64,000 bases of DNA from Timema cristinae (taxonomy: Eukaryota; Arthropoda; Insecta; Phasmatodea; Timematidae). The notes beneath the pieces were generated by a model. That model ran no database searches and was not told the DNA's origin. It saw nothing but the letters and a program-made list of their open reading frames with translations. A program made the translations under genes and the position numbers. Below are positions 1 to 54,099 of this stretch, piece by piece (position 1 is the stretch's first letter; every line of letters starts with the position of its first letter). The stretch is taken from contig JBCFYV010000264.1 of NCBI GenBank assembly GCA_039000515.1, positions 1 through 64,000 on the forward strand, read 5' to 3'.

Positions 1-10
1 CCAGGTCACC
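1..10 (-). repeat. Edge of a family A SINE
   Basis: The first ten bases, ccaggtcacc, are exactly the 5' head end of the minus-strand tRNA-headed SINE that recurs at 898, 4794 and 42583. The rest of this copy would lie before the window. Confidence 0.5.
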
Positions 11-169
11 CTATAAAGTAAATTCAACCTTTTTAATTCACTACTACCGTAATTACTACACATACATATACATATATATCCTGAACAGGTGGTAAAACAC
101 GGGTTTATCATTATATATATATAATTCACCTCTTTTTATTCTAAAAATTGTTAAGGAAGAGTAGTGTGG

Positions 170-540
170 TGGCCCCCTTAAAACAGGCTGTGATAGGCCG
201 AAACTGGTCACGTGACCACGCCCCCTGGCTCTCTGATTGGCTATTATAAATAGATTCCTTCCCCCACCCCTGACCTATTTTCCCCCCTCCTCCCTCATTT
301 CCCCTCCCCTACAAACCCCGGACATGTTGGTTCTTGCTGATTAATTATTAATGATTTTAATTAATTATTGTTAATTGGTAGGATAGAGGTGTTGGAGATT
401 TTATTTATTGCAGGCATACGCCGGACATGTTGGTTCTTGACGATTGTTAATTAATTAATTGGTAGGGAGTTTTAGGGCGTTGTGGCATGCGTGTATCAGG
501 GGGTACGCGAGACACTGGTTGAGATCCTTCTCTGTGCGGT
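170..540. repeat. Dispersed repeat, copy 1
   Basis: A pyrimidine-rich run (about 255-320) is followed by a unit starting ggacatgttggttcttgctg, then aattaatt-rich sequence, a second partial unit, and ggcatgcgtgtatcaggggg up to gagatccttctct. The same order is found in the same orientation at 54100-54410. A TATA-like tataaata sits near 246. The class of element is unknown. Confidence 0.75.
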
Positions 541-614
541 AAGAGACACTATAAAAAAAAGTCGCAGGTACTTGATTCGAGGATTTGTAAGGAGGGGAGG
601 GGGGGCCTCGAGTT

Positions 615-898
615 ATTATTATTATTATTAGCACCGCGTCTTACTACTCGTTTGGGTTATACACACTTACGCTAATGCGTAATGGTAGGGTGATTGTGAG
701 ATTAAATGAAGGACCTACAGTTTAAAGTGGAATCCGAACCACGGTGGCGGCCTGGCATTCCCCACATTCACAAGATGTCTTGTCAGAGGTGAAGGAAGGG
801 TTTGGCAATCAGATAAATCTTTGCCGGGACCGAGGATTGAACCCCAGCCGCCAGCATAGAAGTCTGACACCTTACCCCTAGACCGCCAGGTCACCAAA
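615..898 (-). repeat. SINE family A, full length
   Basis: This is a tRNA-headed SINE read on the minus strand. The A box is like tggYctagggg and the B box like gggttcaatcc; the body ends in cccgaacgggtagtaagacgcggtg plus (TAA)n. The target-site duplication ggcctcgagtt is exact at 604-614 and 899-909. The tail here has ctcgtttgggt instead of the usual cccgttcgggt, so the copy is somewhat diverged. Confidence 0.93.
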
Positions 899-909
899 GG
901 CCTCGAGTT

Positions 910-3137
910 CATGTTTCTTTGGTACTCATCATGCATGTATAAAGCACTTCTCTAAGTGGGTTTCATTCTTTTCCAACATTTAAAGTTGTCAATTGTGTTA
1001 GCACTGCAAATAATGTTCTTGCTTACTTTTTAGTACAAAGCCAACATAATTTTGTTTGGTGTGATAATGGGCTTAATATAGAGCACTTCTTCAATTTACT
1101 TTATTTTTGTTTCTTGGATAGCAAATTTAAACTAATATTAACAATGTCATTTCATAGACAATCTTTTAGCAGGCTTGTACTTGAATACTAAATTTAGTTA
1201 CTTTTTCAATTAGTTTCTTATGCTTTTGGGTGTAAATAAGTCGAGTTTTGTATGTTGAATAGTAGCTATATTTTTGTATTCATTACAACACTATTTCCAC
1301 ACACACGAGAACTACTGTTAGAGTACTTGCATTTGCACATTAAATTCGGTACTTTTTCTGTTATTTTATGGTTTTGCATGTAAATTAGGTTTATATAGTT
1401 TTGTTTATTTGAAAGTAAATTTTATTATTTATTCGCATTCAATGCAACAATGGCTCCATGTAAGCAAACCAAGCCAATCTTGATGACGTGTCTGCCAAAA
1501 TTTAAACTATTTATTTTGGTTCCTTAACACGTGTGGCGTTGTCTACATATAAAACATTTACCTCGCTTCATTCATGTCTGAAATGGTGTTTTTGGTAGTT
1601 TAGATGATTCACTTAAAAAAAAAAAAGTTGATTTACCCAACTTAAATATGAGCAAAGTTGTAGGCAAACTAGTTGAAAATGAAATTGAAAAAAAATGGAA
1701 TCTACTCATTTAATGTAATAACCTGTTTTAACAGTGTTCGCTAAGAAAGTACATCATACAAAATAACATACTATTGAACTATTATTGATATTTGAAACAC
1801 CTCACTAGAATAGTATGAAAGCTCAAAAGTTTGCTTATTCAGACTGATAAGTTATAAATTATAAACAATTAAATGGATGGGTAAATAAATACATATACAG
1901 GAAACAAATGTAACAAGTTTAATTATGACACTTCATACATAGTTTTATTTTAGTGAGATACAAGTTAAAAAGCACTGCTGGACTAATTTCTACAAAAGTC
2001 CTGTAATTTAGTAATCATATTATCTATATTTATACCAAGATAATAACCATTTAAATGTGTAAATTTATCAAAATATTTTATTTTAACAATCAACACTTTC
2101 ACCTCAAAAGTTTAAAGACTTAATTAGAGGTATTAAAGCTTACAATCACGATTAAAAAAATATATTTGCATAAACTCGCTTTAAACATGGATCTCTATGT
2201 GCATGCATAAATCACAAATAGCATTAATGAAAAAACAGAAACTGAGTGTGATTGGTTCATGTTTATAAATTTATGTTGTTTGTTAACTTAACTAAAATGG
2301 CTCAAGACCTCTAGCTTAGTAGATTATAACTATAAAGCATATTTATGCATATTTAATTTATCAATAATTTTGCAAAATAAAATAAGCTTTTTTATAAAAT
2401 GACTCACAAGATATTTTAATAATTTCAAGAATTTTCTAGTTTATTTGGAGGTTAACTCTAGATGTCAAACTATTATGATACTATTATTAAATATAGATTT
2501 TTTTTTATCAATTCCAGTCTTATATAAAGAGCCTGCTACATCCAAACAAGGTTAATATTTGTATGGACCTTACTATATGCTGGCATGTTTGGTCCAAACA
2601 AGACAACTAAAACACAGGTTAGGTCAAGACCAGTTAATCTACTCAATAAAGAGGCCATGTTGAACTAAAGTAAAATTATAATAAAATTGGGTCAAGTTGT
2701 GTAAATTTATTACTTGGAGCTAAGAGGTATAGAAAATAAGTTTGCTATTGTGTTGATAGTGTTTTGAACACTTTTTGTTTCAATTCGTCCTCTCCTTGTA
2801 AATTTGGTCTGTTAGAAGATAAACTAAAGGGGATGTAGAGTTTTTCATGTTATCATAAACAACCTGACCAAACCAAAGCAGTAAAAATGTGAAGAATTTT
2901 GCCTCAAAATATAGAATGCTTAATCTAGAAAATAGCCAAGTTTTAAATTTATGATTGTATATATATATATTTTTTAATTTATAGGATTTTTTTAATGCTA
3001 AGCACAGGACTTAAAATAAATTACCAGTAGTCCCGGTTATAAATAAGAATTCATATTTTGACATACAATGTACAAAAAGAACTTATGATGCAAATGCTTG
3101 AAATTAAAGCAAACAAATGTTAATATAATGATTTAAC
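910..3137. other. AT-rich 3' flank of IST1
   Basis: No coding region or complete mobile element is visible here. It is AT-rich with short homopolymers. It probably includes the IST1 3' UTR next to 3138. Whether other transposon remains are present would need a library search. Confidence 0.5.
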
Positions 3138-43911
<40,774 letters not shown>

Positions 43912-44220
43912 TGTTTTACTTTAATTATATAAAATGTAGTTTAAAACAATAAATTACAATCAGTAAATAAAGATTATTAAGATCTACCCGGAAGTCGTAA
44001 CACTATTTAAATTCAACGTCTTTGATTCGTAAAGATATGAATCACAGATTAATGATACTTTAGATGAGTACCCAATCCTATGATTCACCATTGATCTCGA
44101 TAAAATAACTGGATGGACATCTGCAGTCTGAAATTTTCGAGCTGACATCTGGCACACTATTGTGTAAGAGAGAGAAAGATACTTTTAAGTATCTTTTTCT
44201 CTCTTACATACATACAAAGC
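43912..44220 (-). promoter_or_regulatory. IST1 5' flank with a perfect-type palindrome
   Basis: Sequence upstream of the IST1 start codon. No TATA box stands out. The palindrome at 44163-44208 has arms tgtaagagagagaaagatac and its complement, 21 of 22 pairs around tt. It could be a regulatory site but may equally be a MITE core. The transcription start cannot be placed. Confidence 0.4.
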
Positions 44221-47200
44221 TGTCATTTCGACATCGTTTGCAAATTTTTATGAATATATGAGATATGATTATTTAAACAAAATAAATGTGTTAATAAAAG
44301 GTTTGAAGAGCATAACTAAGTTAAACACTTGTGACTTGTTTCTTTAAGTAAGTCGATGTAGGCTAATATAGTAATACTTCCTACACGCCTATAACCCACA
44401 TGATCGTTTGAACAAGTCTTTTACACAAAGTTTGTAATTCGAACAAAAGTAATCTGGTTTTAGCGAACTTATTTATATAGTTATCGAAAATTAAATATAA
44501 TATGTTTTCTGAAAGCAATATAAAAGCTGAGAGCCAACTTTAAATATATTGTCATAAAGTAATAATTCCTACAAGCCCTATAACCTAAATCGTAACAAGT
44601 CACAAACATCAAAACAATTTAGTGGTCTAACACCTACTCTCCGACCCATTTGAACAATTATTTCCTCACGCCTGTCCACCACCTCCTCCCACATTCCCAC
44701 GATTGAACTGACTGAAACGTGGTTGGAGCAAACTCCCAACTAGCGAGTGAAAGAAGACCACTTCCTGAAACATGTGATGGCTGCTACGTAAACTTCCCCC
44801 CTTGTTTGTTGTTTCTTTTCCATTGACTGCCCTTCTTCCCCCTTTCTACTTCTTTCCACGTTCTGGTCTTTTCAACGTCCTTCCCGTACACTTCTCTCTC
44901 ACTCCCTCTTCCCTCTACTTCTCTCTCTGAACATGTGATCAAGTGTTTGGTACTATCAGTGGCAGCCTGTAGCTAAAATTAGTGGGGGTGCTGCTCCAGA
45001 AATTTATTAGCCTTTGTTTTAAAATTGTGTAAAAGGAAAAAAACATGTATAAAAAGAAAATTTATTCAGAAACTTGATAAAATCTAAAAAGAAAAACTTT
45101 TTTACTTACTTTAGCTTAAATTGTTACAGTTCAAGCTTGATCTATTCATTTAAAAATAAAATCCATTCTTCTTGTTTTAATTTGCGCAAAAAGTTCAATA
45201 ATTTTCTCCTTGATCTCTGGATGACAATTGAGGAAATTTTTCTCCATTGAAAGTACTGGAAGCGCATTTAGTCTTTCTGTTAAATAAAAGAACCAAAAAA
45301 ATGAAACAAATAGAATAGCTGGAAGCAGAATAATAATCTAATTCTACACTCTTCTACACTTTATCACATTCAAGAATATGGTACACGGTTTTTAAGCACA
45401 ACATACGCTAAGTAAAAAAAAAAATCCTTCCACAATCATACCAGAGCTGGCACTGCGAGAGCAACAGTGCTCTCTCTACCTGGCAGTCCCGCCTTCATCC
45501 CCACCCACCTTCTATGTGTGCATGCATACAACAGTCAAACCCCACGCCGCTGGCACTGTGAAGCGCACAGTTCCATACAAAGATTTTTGTATCTTTTTCG
45601 TAAAACCCGCCAAGAATACCTGATCAGCGCATGCGAAAACTTTCAAACATGCGTTACAGTAGAGTCTCGGAAACTTGACACTCGATAACACAACATTCTG
45701 TGTAACTCGACACGCGCACGTGCACACAGTTGTTGGCGCAGTAATCAAAATCCAAGGTCATTCAACTGTATAACCTCTCAGTTTGTTTGTGTAACTCGAG
45801 TGGAACAGTCGTGATGTGGTGTTTTTACAAGTAATGTGTTTGTTAGTTTTCCAATTCAGTAACGTGGTATTCGAATCAATACAACATTATCTGTACAGTC
45901 CGTACTGCATTTATGTATACTACACGTATCTATATACACCATTTTATTTTTATTACAGTATGTATGTATGTATGTATAAATTGGCACTGTATAGACTGTA
46001 CATAGACTGTTATAGATTGTATTTAAAAACTGCGCAAGTAAGGTTAACGCTTTATTTACTTTATGCAAGTTAATTCGTAAAACTCAACATTTGAATAACC
46101 TGACACCATCTCGATCCACATTAGTTCGAGTTTCCGAGACTCTACTATTAATGATAAACACAGCACATTCTCACGATGGCGTACCTCAAAAGTGATGATT
46201 TAAAATAAAGACTGATCAATTTAGTTCATTTAGCGTCTATACATATTCATATTTTATTCTTCTTCTTCTATACCTGCAATCAATGCTATTTTTCTTTTTT
46301 TGTTCATTGTGTTGATAACTGCTCAAGAAAATAAACATGGGCTATCAACATACAATATTGGAGTAAAACACCTGATTGTAATTTTTATGTTTTACGTTTC
46401 AATGCATCATGGGTAATCAGAGATTCCCAACTTTCCACAAGTTTGTCAACAGCTGCACAACTAAGAGGTGTGGACTCACTGTTCTGCTTTTAAATTTCAG
46501 CGTACGTGTGAATTCAACTATAGTTTCTTTAGCGCAGTCATGTGGGCTACGGCCATCTTGCACATGGAAAGGTGGCGTTAGTTACCGAATAAACATATTC
46601 CAGTTAAACTGAACTAGTTGCCATCAGATGGTGGGACACTTTGGATTTGAATTTTGTAAGCTATCATGTAGTTTAATCTTATTTTCTTGATAATTGACAT
46701 TGCAGCTGTTATATGGCAAGTTCTTTAATGTTAGTATGTAAACTGATGTACCTATTATTTCATGGTAGAGCTTGTAAAGTCGCCACGTGATGGCGGGACA
46801 CTTTAAATTAGGCCTAAGGTTTTTAGTAAATATTGTTTTCTTATTCGATGGAACCATTGCTCTGGATTTAGAGTTAATCGATTTAATATTCACACACTTT
46901 AACTAATTATCTAAGATGGTTGTTCGTTACCTAAATATTGAATATGAATTATCTCTTGTTACATAGTTTAAAGGCGACGGGTAGGCGAAAAGTGAATTCT
47001 TAATATATATATATAGTTAAATTCTACATATACTTTTATTACCTGTGTCACAAGACTTATAGGCCACATACTGGCGTGTCACCAGGCAAGCTAGGGATAT
47101 TTATATTTATATATTATTGCCATATTCTGACGATTCCCTTTTCATTAACATAGGCTAGGTATTAGAAGGTTATCTCGTCCCTTGTGTATGGCCATATATT

Positions 47201-47528
47201 ATTATTGTAGGATTAATTTAATTTGTCTTTATTAGAGTCACCTTTAGAGTGTGGCTAATAATTTAAACGTTAATTTGATTTGCTTGAATAATACTAGAGT
47301 CCAGTTTGACTCCCTTAAGACACTTGTGTTCTGCTTATGTCTTCTATTGGCTTTAATTATGCGTTGCTTGGACAATTGAACTTGTTCCCTGGTTTCCTCG
47401 TAGGCCATATCTAAAGTTGGGCTAACGCTCTTTTATTCTCATTATTGGCTTGACCATGAGAATTTTAGCTACGAGTAAACACACTATCTGTTTACTCCTA
47501 CTCCACTGAGTTATTGTAGCTGTATTTT
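44221..47528. other. Region upstream of IST1, mostly unrecognised
   Basis: AT-rich sequence with pyrimidine tracts at 44810-44930, a hAT tail (listed), tatg repeats at 45960-45976, and two near copies of gatggYgggacacttt at 46627 and 46789. I see no gene. Confidence 0.5.
44954..45284 (-). pseudogene. hAT transposon end with C-terminal dimerisation relic
   Basis: cagtggcagcctgtagctaa at 44954 looks like a hAT terminal repeat (CAGNGGC...). Just inside, the minus strand encodes LTERLNALPVLSMEKNFLNC and IKEKIIELFAQIKTRRMDFI, ending at a stop (45146-45148). The ERLNALPVLSxE segment is the hAT C-terminal dimerisation motif. No other part of this copy is visible upstream. Confidence 0.65.
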
Positions 47529-47537
47529 AATAACACT

Positions 47538-47812
47538 ACTGGTGACCTGGCGGTCTAGGGGTAAGGTGTCGGACTTCTGTGCTGGGGTCCGGGGTTCAAT
47601 CCTCTGTCCCGGCACAAATTTATCTGATTGCCAAATCTTTCCTTCACCTCTTATCAGATATCTTGTGAATGTGGGGAATGCCAGGCCTCCACCGTGGTTC
47701 GGATTCCACGTTAAACTGTAGGCCCTCCATTTCATCTCACAATCACCCTACTATTACACATTAGCGTAAGTGCGTATAACCCGAACGGGTAGTAAGACGC
47801 GGTAATAATAAT
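47538..47812 (+). repeat. SINE family A, full length
   Basis: Plus-strand copy: A box tggcggtctaggggtaaggt, B box gggttcaatcc, body, and tail cccgaacgggtagtaagacg plus (TAA)n. The duplication aataacact is at 47529-47537 and 47813-47821. Confidence 0.93.
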
Positions 47813-48495
47813 AATAACACTCCTAATTTTATTAAAGTATTTTCTAAGGAGCTAAACCTGAAATGTAACCCTGGACCTTTAGACTAGTACAACAATTAAT
47901 GCTCTTTCTAGACTTCAACCTCCTAACCGCTTGGTACCCTTAGGAACCATTACTTAAGAAAATCTTCCTGCACAGTTTCATATTTCCAGCACAAGCAGAT
48001 TGGAAGATATGATTTTAGTTCTAAAAATGTTCCAACCTCCATCTCCCCTTCTTGGGAATAGAATTTTAAGAAACCTCTTCTTAACGGATACCTGTGACCC
48101 GAAAAAAATATCAACTTTCATCGATTTAGGAGGACATGTATTTTACTACCCATTTCAGCCCCTTGTCAATCTCTTTGAGGATTAAATTTTAATAACGCTC
48201 AAAATTGTCTAGCCAAATTGTAGAAGGGACCCAGAATGTAGAATTGTAATGTTTTATGTACGTTGGTTCAAAAAATACATGAGTGAATTTGAGACCTTCA
48301 AGCGCCTCCCCTTCCTTTTCACCTCTTAGAGGTCTTTATAGAGTGAAATTTGAAAAACCCTCAAAAAAGGCCTAGCCCAATTATATAAACGATCAGATGA
48401 ATCGCCAGCGATATATCGTGGGTGGATGCCAACGCGACATGTGATACGGGTGCAGCAGAAGCCCAAAGAAATGTATCGATGAAAAATAACTTCTG

Positions 48496-48745
48496 ACCCA
48501 CCTCAGTGGCGTAGTTAGTTTACACGCTAGTTTCATTTTCAGCTAGACCGCCGAGAACATGGAGATCGAGTTTCGAATTTTGATCGGGTGAACTGGGGGT
48601 GGTTTTTCCTAAATGGTTATACACTCTCCCTCTACACAAATGAAGGTTAAACCTTCCCAATTCCTAGCCCATTAGCTTAATTAGTACTTAAACGTATATC
48701 CCCGAATGGGTAGTAAGACGTGGTGCTATAATTTAATTTAAATTT
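48496..48745 (+). repeat. SINE family B, full length
   Basis: Plus-strand copy: head cctcagtggcgtagttagtt, B box region gagtttcgaattttgatcgg, then ggtggtttttcctaaatggt, and a tail with changed bases (ccccgaatgggtagtaagac). The duplication aaataacttctg is at 48484-48495 and 48746-48757. Confidence 0.92.
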
Positions 48746-48754
48746 AAATAACTT

Positions 48755-49750
48755 CTGCGCCAATTGTAGGATGGGATTTGTTCCCAAGGGACCATTAGCC
48801 CCACGAATTTTGGTATCAAACACTTTTATATAAAAAGGGTTTCTAACAAAAAATATTTAACCGAAGAAACTTTATTTTATAATTTTTTAGTGGTACGTTA
48901 TGGCAGGGGGAAAGAAACCCCCTTATTTATTTAAAAAATCTAATCCAGAAAACTAATAGTATGACGGTCAAGAAATACGAGTATTTTCAGTGAAGAAATA
49001 AATTCTGTATGAACGTTAGCTGAGTAGTTGTGCCCGGGGGCATAAGCCACCCAAAATTTGAATTTTGGCAACAAACACTTTTCTATCAAAGGGGTGTCTA
49101 AGAAAAATATTTTTTGTTGAAAAGTTATGACAAGGGGCAAACAAAAAACCTTATTTATTTAAACAATCTAATCCTGAAAACTAAGATTATGACAGTCAAT
49201 AAATATGAGGATTTTCAGTGAATAAAAAACCTATGCATCAATTTAATGAGGATAGCTGTGCCCGGGGGACACAAACCCCCAAAAGTAAAATTTTGGCAAC
49301 AAACTCTTTGCTATTGAAGAGATGTCTAAGAAAAAATATTTTACCGAAGACAGTTTATTTTTAATGATTTTGTTGAGAAGTTATGACAGGAGGCAGAAAC
49401 ACATCTTATTTATTTCAGAAAATATAATCCTGAAAACCAAGATTATGACTGTCAAGAAATATGAGAATTTCAGTGAATAAATAACCTTTGCAACAATTTT
49501 ATGAGGATAGCTGTGCATGGGGGCATAAGCCCCCCAAATTTGAGTTTTGGCAAGAAACACTTATATATCGAAGAAGGGCCTAACAAAAAATATTTTACCA
49601 AATATATTTAATCTTTATGATTTTTTGTTGAGATGTTATGACGTGAGGTGCAGAAATCCCTTATTTAATTTAAAAAATCTAATCCGGAAAACTAAGAAAA
49701 TGATGGCCAAGCAATTTAAAGATTTTCAGTTAAGAAATAATCTCTTAATC
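48755..49750. repeat. Tandem repeat, about 230-255 bp, four copies
   Basis: Markers repeat in order: taatccagaaaactaa near 48941, taatcctgaaaactaa near 49169, taatcctgaaaaccaa near 49425, and taatccggaaaactaa near 49680. Between them are a gggggcataagcc-type block, ttttggcaacaaacactt and aaaaatattttaccgaag. Copies are diverged. No coding function; minor open frames here are shadows. Confidence 0.8.
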
Positions 49751-49759
49751 TGAAATATA

Positions 49760-51803
49760 CATTGGAATGCGTTGATATTTTTAAAGGGGGCAACAGCACC
49801 CCCCGAAAAATCCATCTAGTGCGAAAGTTAGGAGTTTGCCCCTCGACCATAATGATACAAATCGATAATTTTTATGACCTTCTGTTCGGGCAGGCGAGGG
49901 CCAAATGGGTTTTTAATCTTTTAAACCATCCCCCTTATCCTGGAAATTTCTGGCATGAGGGGAGGGGGCCTTCGAAGAGGGATGGGACCTCAGAATTCTG
50001 AAAGAGCAAGGTCGAGAACGGGACGTTATACTACTGATAACTATCTACCCCTCGGGGTTGGCCGGTAATAAGTTCAAAAAACAGCCTTTTATGTAAAAAA
50101 AACTTGTTTCCTGATCCAGTTAAAAAATTAATTTGTTCCCTTACATTTCTTTCTTTTTGCCCCATCAGTCAAACGTGTACTTCCTTTTCTTGTCATTCTT
50201 CTCAAATCACAATAACACAGAACAATAAATAATAATGTATAGATATCACTGTAAGAAAAAAACAATCCCTCAGCGCCTCAAGAGAGCCGTCACTCTTTAT
50301 AAGGAATAGCAGTCAATTTCATTCACTTCTAGTGCCAGTCTGTCAAGTGGCTGACCAAAGTATCCTTCCGCGCCAACAAGAACAGATGGATCACGGAAAC
50401 CGTAAATGGTATCCTACTAGTTACCGGACAGGTCTTGCGGGAAAATCATACGTTTGAAAACATCGGTTTTCTCGAGAAAGAGTGGAATTTTTATGTTAAT
50501 ATTTTCAACACCCCTTCAAGATAATGTGTCGATGTTTATTAATGGTTAGGTTTTCTTACTTTTTACTATGCAGTCGGCATTTTTCTATTGAAAAATGTCA
50601 AAATTATCGATATTTGATCACGGTTGAAATTATAGAAGTGGTGTGTATATAGATAGTATAACTTTATCAACATGCTTCTATTCTTGAACAAACCGTTTCC
50701 GAAAAGAAAAAAAAAAGAAAAACAATAACAATTCTCGAAGGTAACCATTTGTTCCCACGGCTCTGCATTTCCGCGCTAAATGAAAAGGGCCAATCGCCTT
50801 AAAACAACTACCTTGGTGAAGGGGGGGGGGGGGCTCTTGATGTGTCCTATTTATGTAGAAAGTTTGGTTAAAATAATCCTACTAGATTTATAAAGTGGAA
50901 ACACACAAGTACGTGGAACACTCAGATTCTTAAAAACAAATCTATAACAAGACTAAGATTTTGCAATTTATAATGAACGTAAACCTTATTTGGTGTACCG
51001 GCTACTCAATTAAAAGGTTTGTTTGAATATATTTTTAATATTTTGAAACCCAAAATATTAATGATTATTTGAGCTCATTGGTCCCTTTCTGTATTTTGTA
51101 AAGCATTATAGGTTTAATAGGTAGAATTTTTTTTAAGTTTGGTTGGTTCAATCCTCAATTATTCTTTCTATACTTGCCGAGAAGCCGTACTTTATACAAG
51201 AGAATGATGGTATAGTTTTTAAATACACCAAACTTGTAAATAAGATACATTATTTAAAATAAATATCTGGCTAATGAAAAAGTTTCTAAATAAAAATCGT
51301 TAATGAATCAAAAATCCTTTCAATTGGGCTTGTTTTGTTAGTGGTGATTAGTGTGGAAATGTCTCGTCTCGTAAGGTGTAGTAACATGACAGATGGGTGG
51401 AGCCTAGACTCTTGGCTCCATCCCTTTTTTTTAGTTCAGTGTTCCGTCTCGAGACGGCCCTAGTAGTCAGAGGTGATTTGTTAGTGTTACAGCCTTTAGA
51501 TAGATAGCAAATTACTCAATTATTATGCTTTAGATTATAAATATTCTTATCACAATTGCTCTAAAAGAATGTAAAATGTTTAAAAATTCAACAAGATTGA
51601 TTATTACATTTTTTTATGCTGTTTCGAACATTGTCGATTTAATCATATTTTCAAAAATCATACAAAATAAGACAGTAAAAAAACCCAAGTATTTGAAACC
51701 CAGGTATCAAATTGACATTCTTCCTTTACAAAACTGTAATAATAATTCCTCCAATGGAAACAAATGAACTTTAGATTATCTGGTGTTTAGGGTAACCTCA
51801 ACA

Positions 51804-51850
<47 letters not shown>

Positions 51851-52235
51851 TAATAAACAAAAAAATATTCGCGGTGTCCTCTAGGGAATTTGAAATTGGC
51901 AAGGGACTGTGTTCTGAAATGGTCACCTTCCCCTCTCTACATCCACCTGCCAGGCGCTACGAATCCCCACGGCTCGTCCAGGGTGCTGTCCGGAAGGGTA
52001 ATCACCAGGATCTTCGCCGACAGTATATAAACAAGGGAAAAGGGGTTTTTGCTCAATGAGGCCTACGCCATGAATAAAAAACAAAAGTATACAAAAAAAA
52101 CCATTTAATAACAAAATATTTCCGGGGAAAAGTATTTTATAGGTTAGTACCTAGAACCTCATTATAGAGGGGGAAAATGGTTGACCTGCCTACCAGACAT
52201 CATAGTTAAGTTATAATGCAAATCCTTACAAATTA

Positions 52236-52288
<53 letters not shown>

Positions 52289-53562
52289 AATCATAATTTG
52301 TAAGGATTAGCATTATACGGGTTCTGGTGATCTGTCCGATTTAAGTGTCTTCAGGGAGTGTATATTAACTGTGAAGAACTGGAAAACTGAGTAGTCTAGT
52401 AGAAAGAGAAGAAAAAAATTTATATAAGCTTTTGACGTAATTTTTTTAAAGTAATTTAACTCTGGATCAGATGATAAGAGAAGAAAAATAATATAGATGA
52501 GGTAAGCTAGAGGGAAGTATGATGGAATATCACCCTAGGTTTCGGTATACTCTGTAGATTACAGAGTAGCCGTCGAGGATAGCCGTGAATTGTTTTTTTT
52601 GCGAAGACTGCAGTCCCTTCTTCATCTTGAGCCACGATTTAGCACCGGTCCATGGAAACTTTCAACTTAAAAACTTATTTCTTACTCCCAAGCACCAATT
52701 CAACACACCATCTTCCATAGTCACTTAACACGCCAGTATCCACTTATAGCGACTTTTTTCGCCTCCCGGCATCAATTCCACGGGCTTTGATAAGGCCCCT
52801 CCGGTAGCATAAGGAAAGAAAAATTTGAAAACCAGGTGAGTTAAATAATGAAAATTCTTAAGAAAGGTCAAATGAAGGGGCAAAGAAAAAGGACAGAAAT
52901 AAGGCGGATTTTATGAAGCTAGGAATTCAGAATAAAACATATTGTCTAAAGACAGAATTTGACGTGAAACATCCAATTTTAAGGTCGGGCGGTGGTCCAT
53001 CAACCCAAACCATGTGTGACTTACGCTCACTCCCTATTACGAAATAATTTTGTCACTCGGGTATGAAGAGGGGCATGCGGGGTGGTAATCCACATGCCGA
53101 CATCGGAGTGCTGTGCATGCGCGCTGGCTTCATCTTTTCATAGTCCACGCATGCGCAGTGAGGACCAACCAGGTATCGTCTAAAACTTGCTGGGACCATT
53201 ATAATGTTAGCGAGGAATATAAGATTGTCATAGTCTTCCAGATAAGTCTGGGTTCAGGTTGAAGTTTATAATATCTTTAAACATGTTTAAAATAGTTTCA
53301 TGGACCGTGCAGAGCTTACAAAGAGACAGGGCCAGAAATAATAAAAAATAATAATATAGAATTAAACAAAGTGTTGGAAATGAGTTAGTTCTTATTGGTC
53401 CGCTAGGAGCGGTAAATTGCATATTTAGAACTAAAGAAAATCAGGTGTACCAACAAAATTTAATTTAAAAAAAATATATTAAACACAAAAGTTAATTGAA
53501 CTTTGTTACAATATCACTAAAGTTATATTATTCTTAAATAGTTTTTTTTACTTGTCAACTTT
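49760..53562. other. Intergenic, mostly unrecognised
   Basis: A poly(G) run is at 50820-50833, (CA)n at 51811-51849, and the (TA)n hairpin is listed separately. I see no gene or complete mobile element. Confidence 0.5.
52203..52316. repeat. (TA)n flanked by an inverted repeat
   Basis: A (TA) run of about 50 bases lies between gcaaatccttacaaattatg and cataatttgtaaggattagc, which are inverted copies with one mismatch; pairing extends into ataat and attat. The whole can fold as one long hairpin or cruciform. Confidence 0.85.
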
Positions 53563-53573
53563 AAAAGACTGAA

Positions 53574-53838
53574 GGTGACCTGGTGGTCTAGGGGTAAGGT
53601 GTCAGACTTCTATGCTGGCGGCCGGGGTTCAATCCTCGGTCCCGGCAAAGATTTATCTGATTACCAAACCCTTCCTTCACCTCTGACAAGGCATCTTGTG
53701 AATGTGAGGAATGCCAGGTCTCCACCGTGGTTCGGATTCCACGTTAAACTCTAGGTCCTTCATTTCATCTCACAATCACCCTACCATTACACATTAGCGT
53801 AAGTGCGTATAACCCGAACGGGTAGTAAGACGCGGTGC

Positions 53839-53869
<31 letters not shown>
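53574..53869 (+). repeat. SINE family A, full length
   Basis: Plus-strand copy with head ggtgacctggtggtctaggg, gttcaatcctcggtcccggc, body and tail, then about 11 TAA units. The exact duplication aaaagactgaa is at 53563-53573 and 53870-53880. It is one of the best-preserved copies and a good reference for the family. Confidence 0.95.
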
Positions 53870-53873
<4 letters not shown>

Positions 53874-54099
53874 GACTGAAAATACTTTTCTATTGAACAG
53901 GGATTTTCACGCTTCAAAAAGAAATTTAGCCTATTAATGTATCTATATTAACAAAGAACACAACATTTTTGTTTTATATTACAGCTTGTGTATTTTTATT
54001 CTATTTCTACACAATAAATAATATTTTCATATAATAAACGACAGGAGCTAGGATGGCCACCCAGCCCACTAAGTCACACCTGTGCTTTTTACAGTTATT

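Noticed and set aside
45512..46073. Several short open frames upstream of IST1
   Set aside because: They overlap on both strands and include tatg repeats; no homology or splice structure is visible.
53580..53655. tRNA gene in the plus-strand SINE head
   Set aside because: A and B boxes are present but the anticodon stem does not fold well, and the sequence continues into the repeated SINE body with a target duplication, so it is a SINE head.
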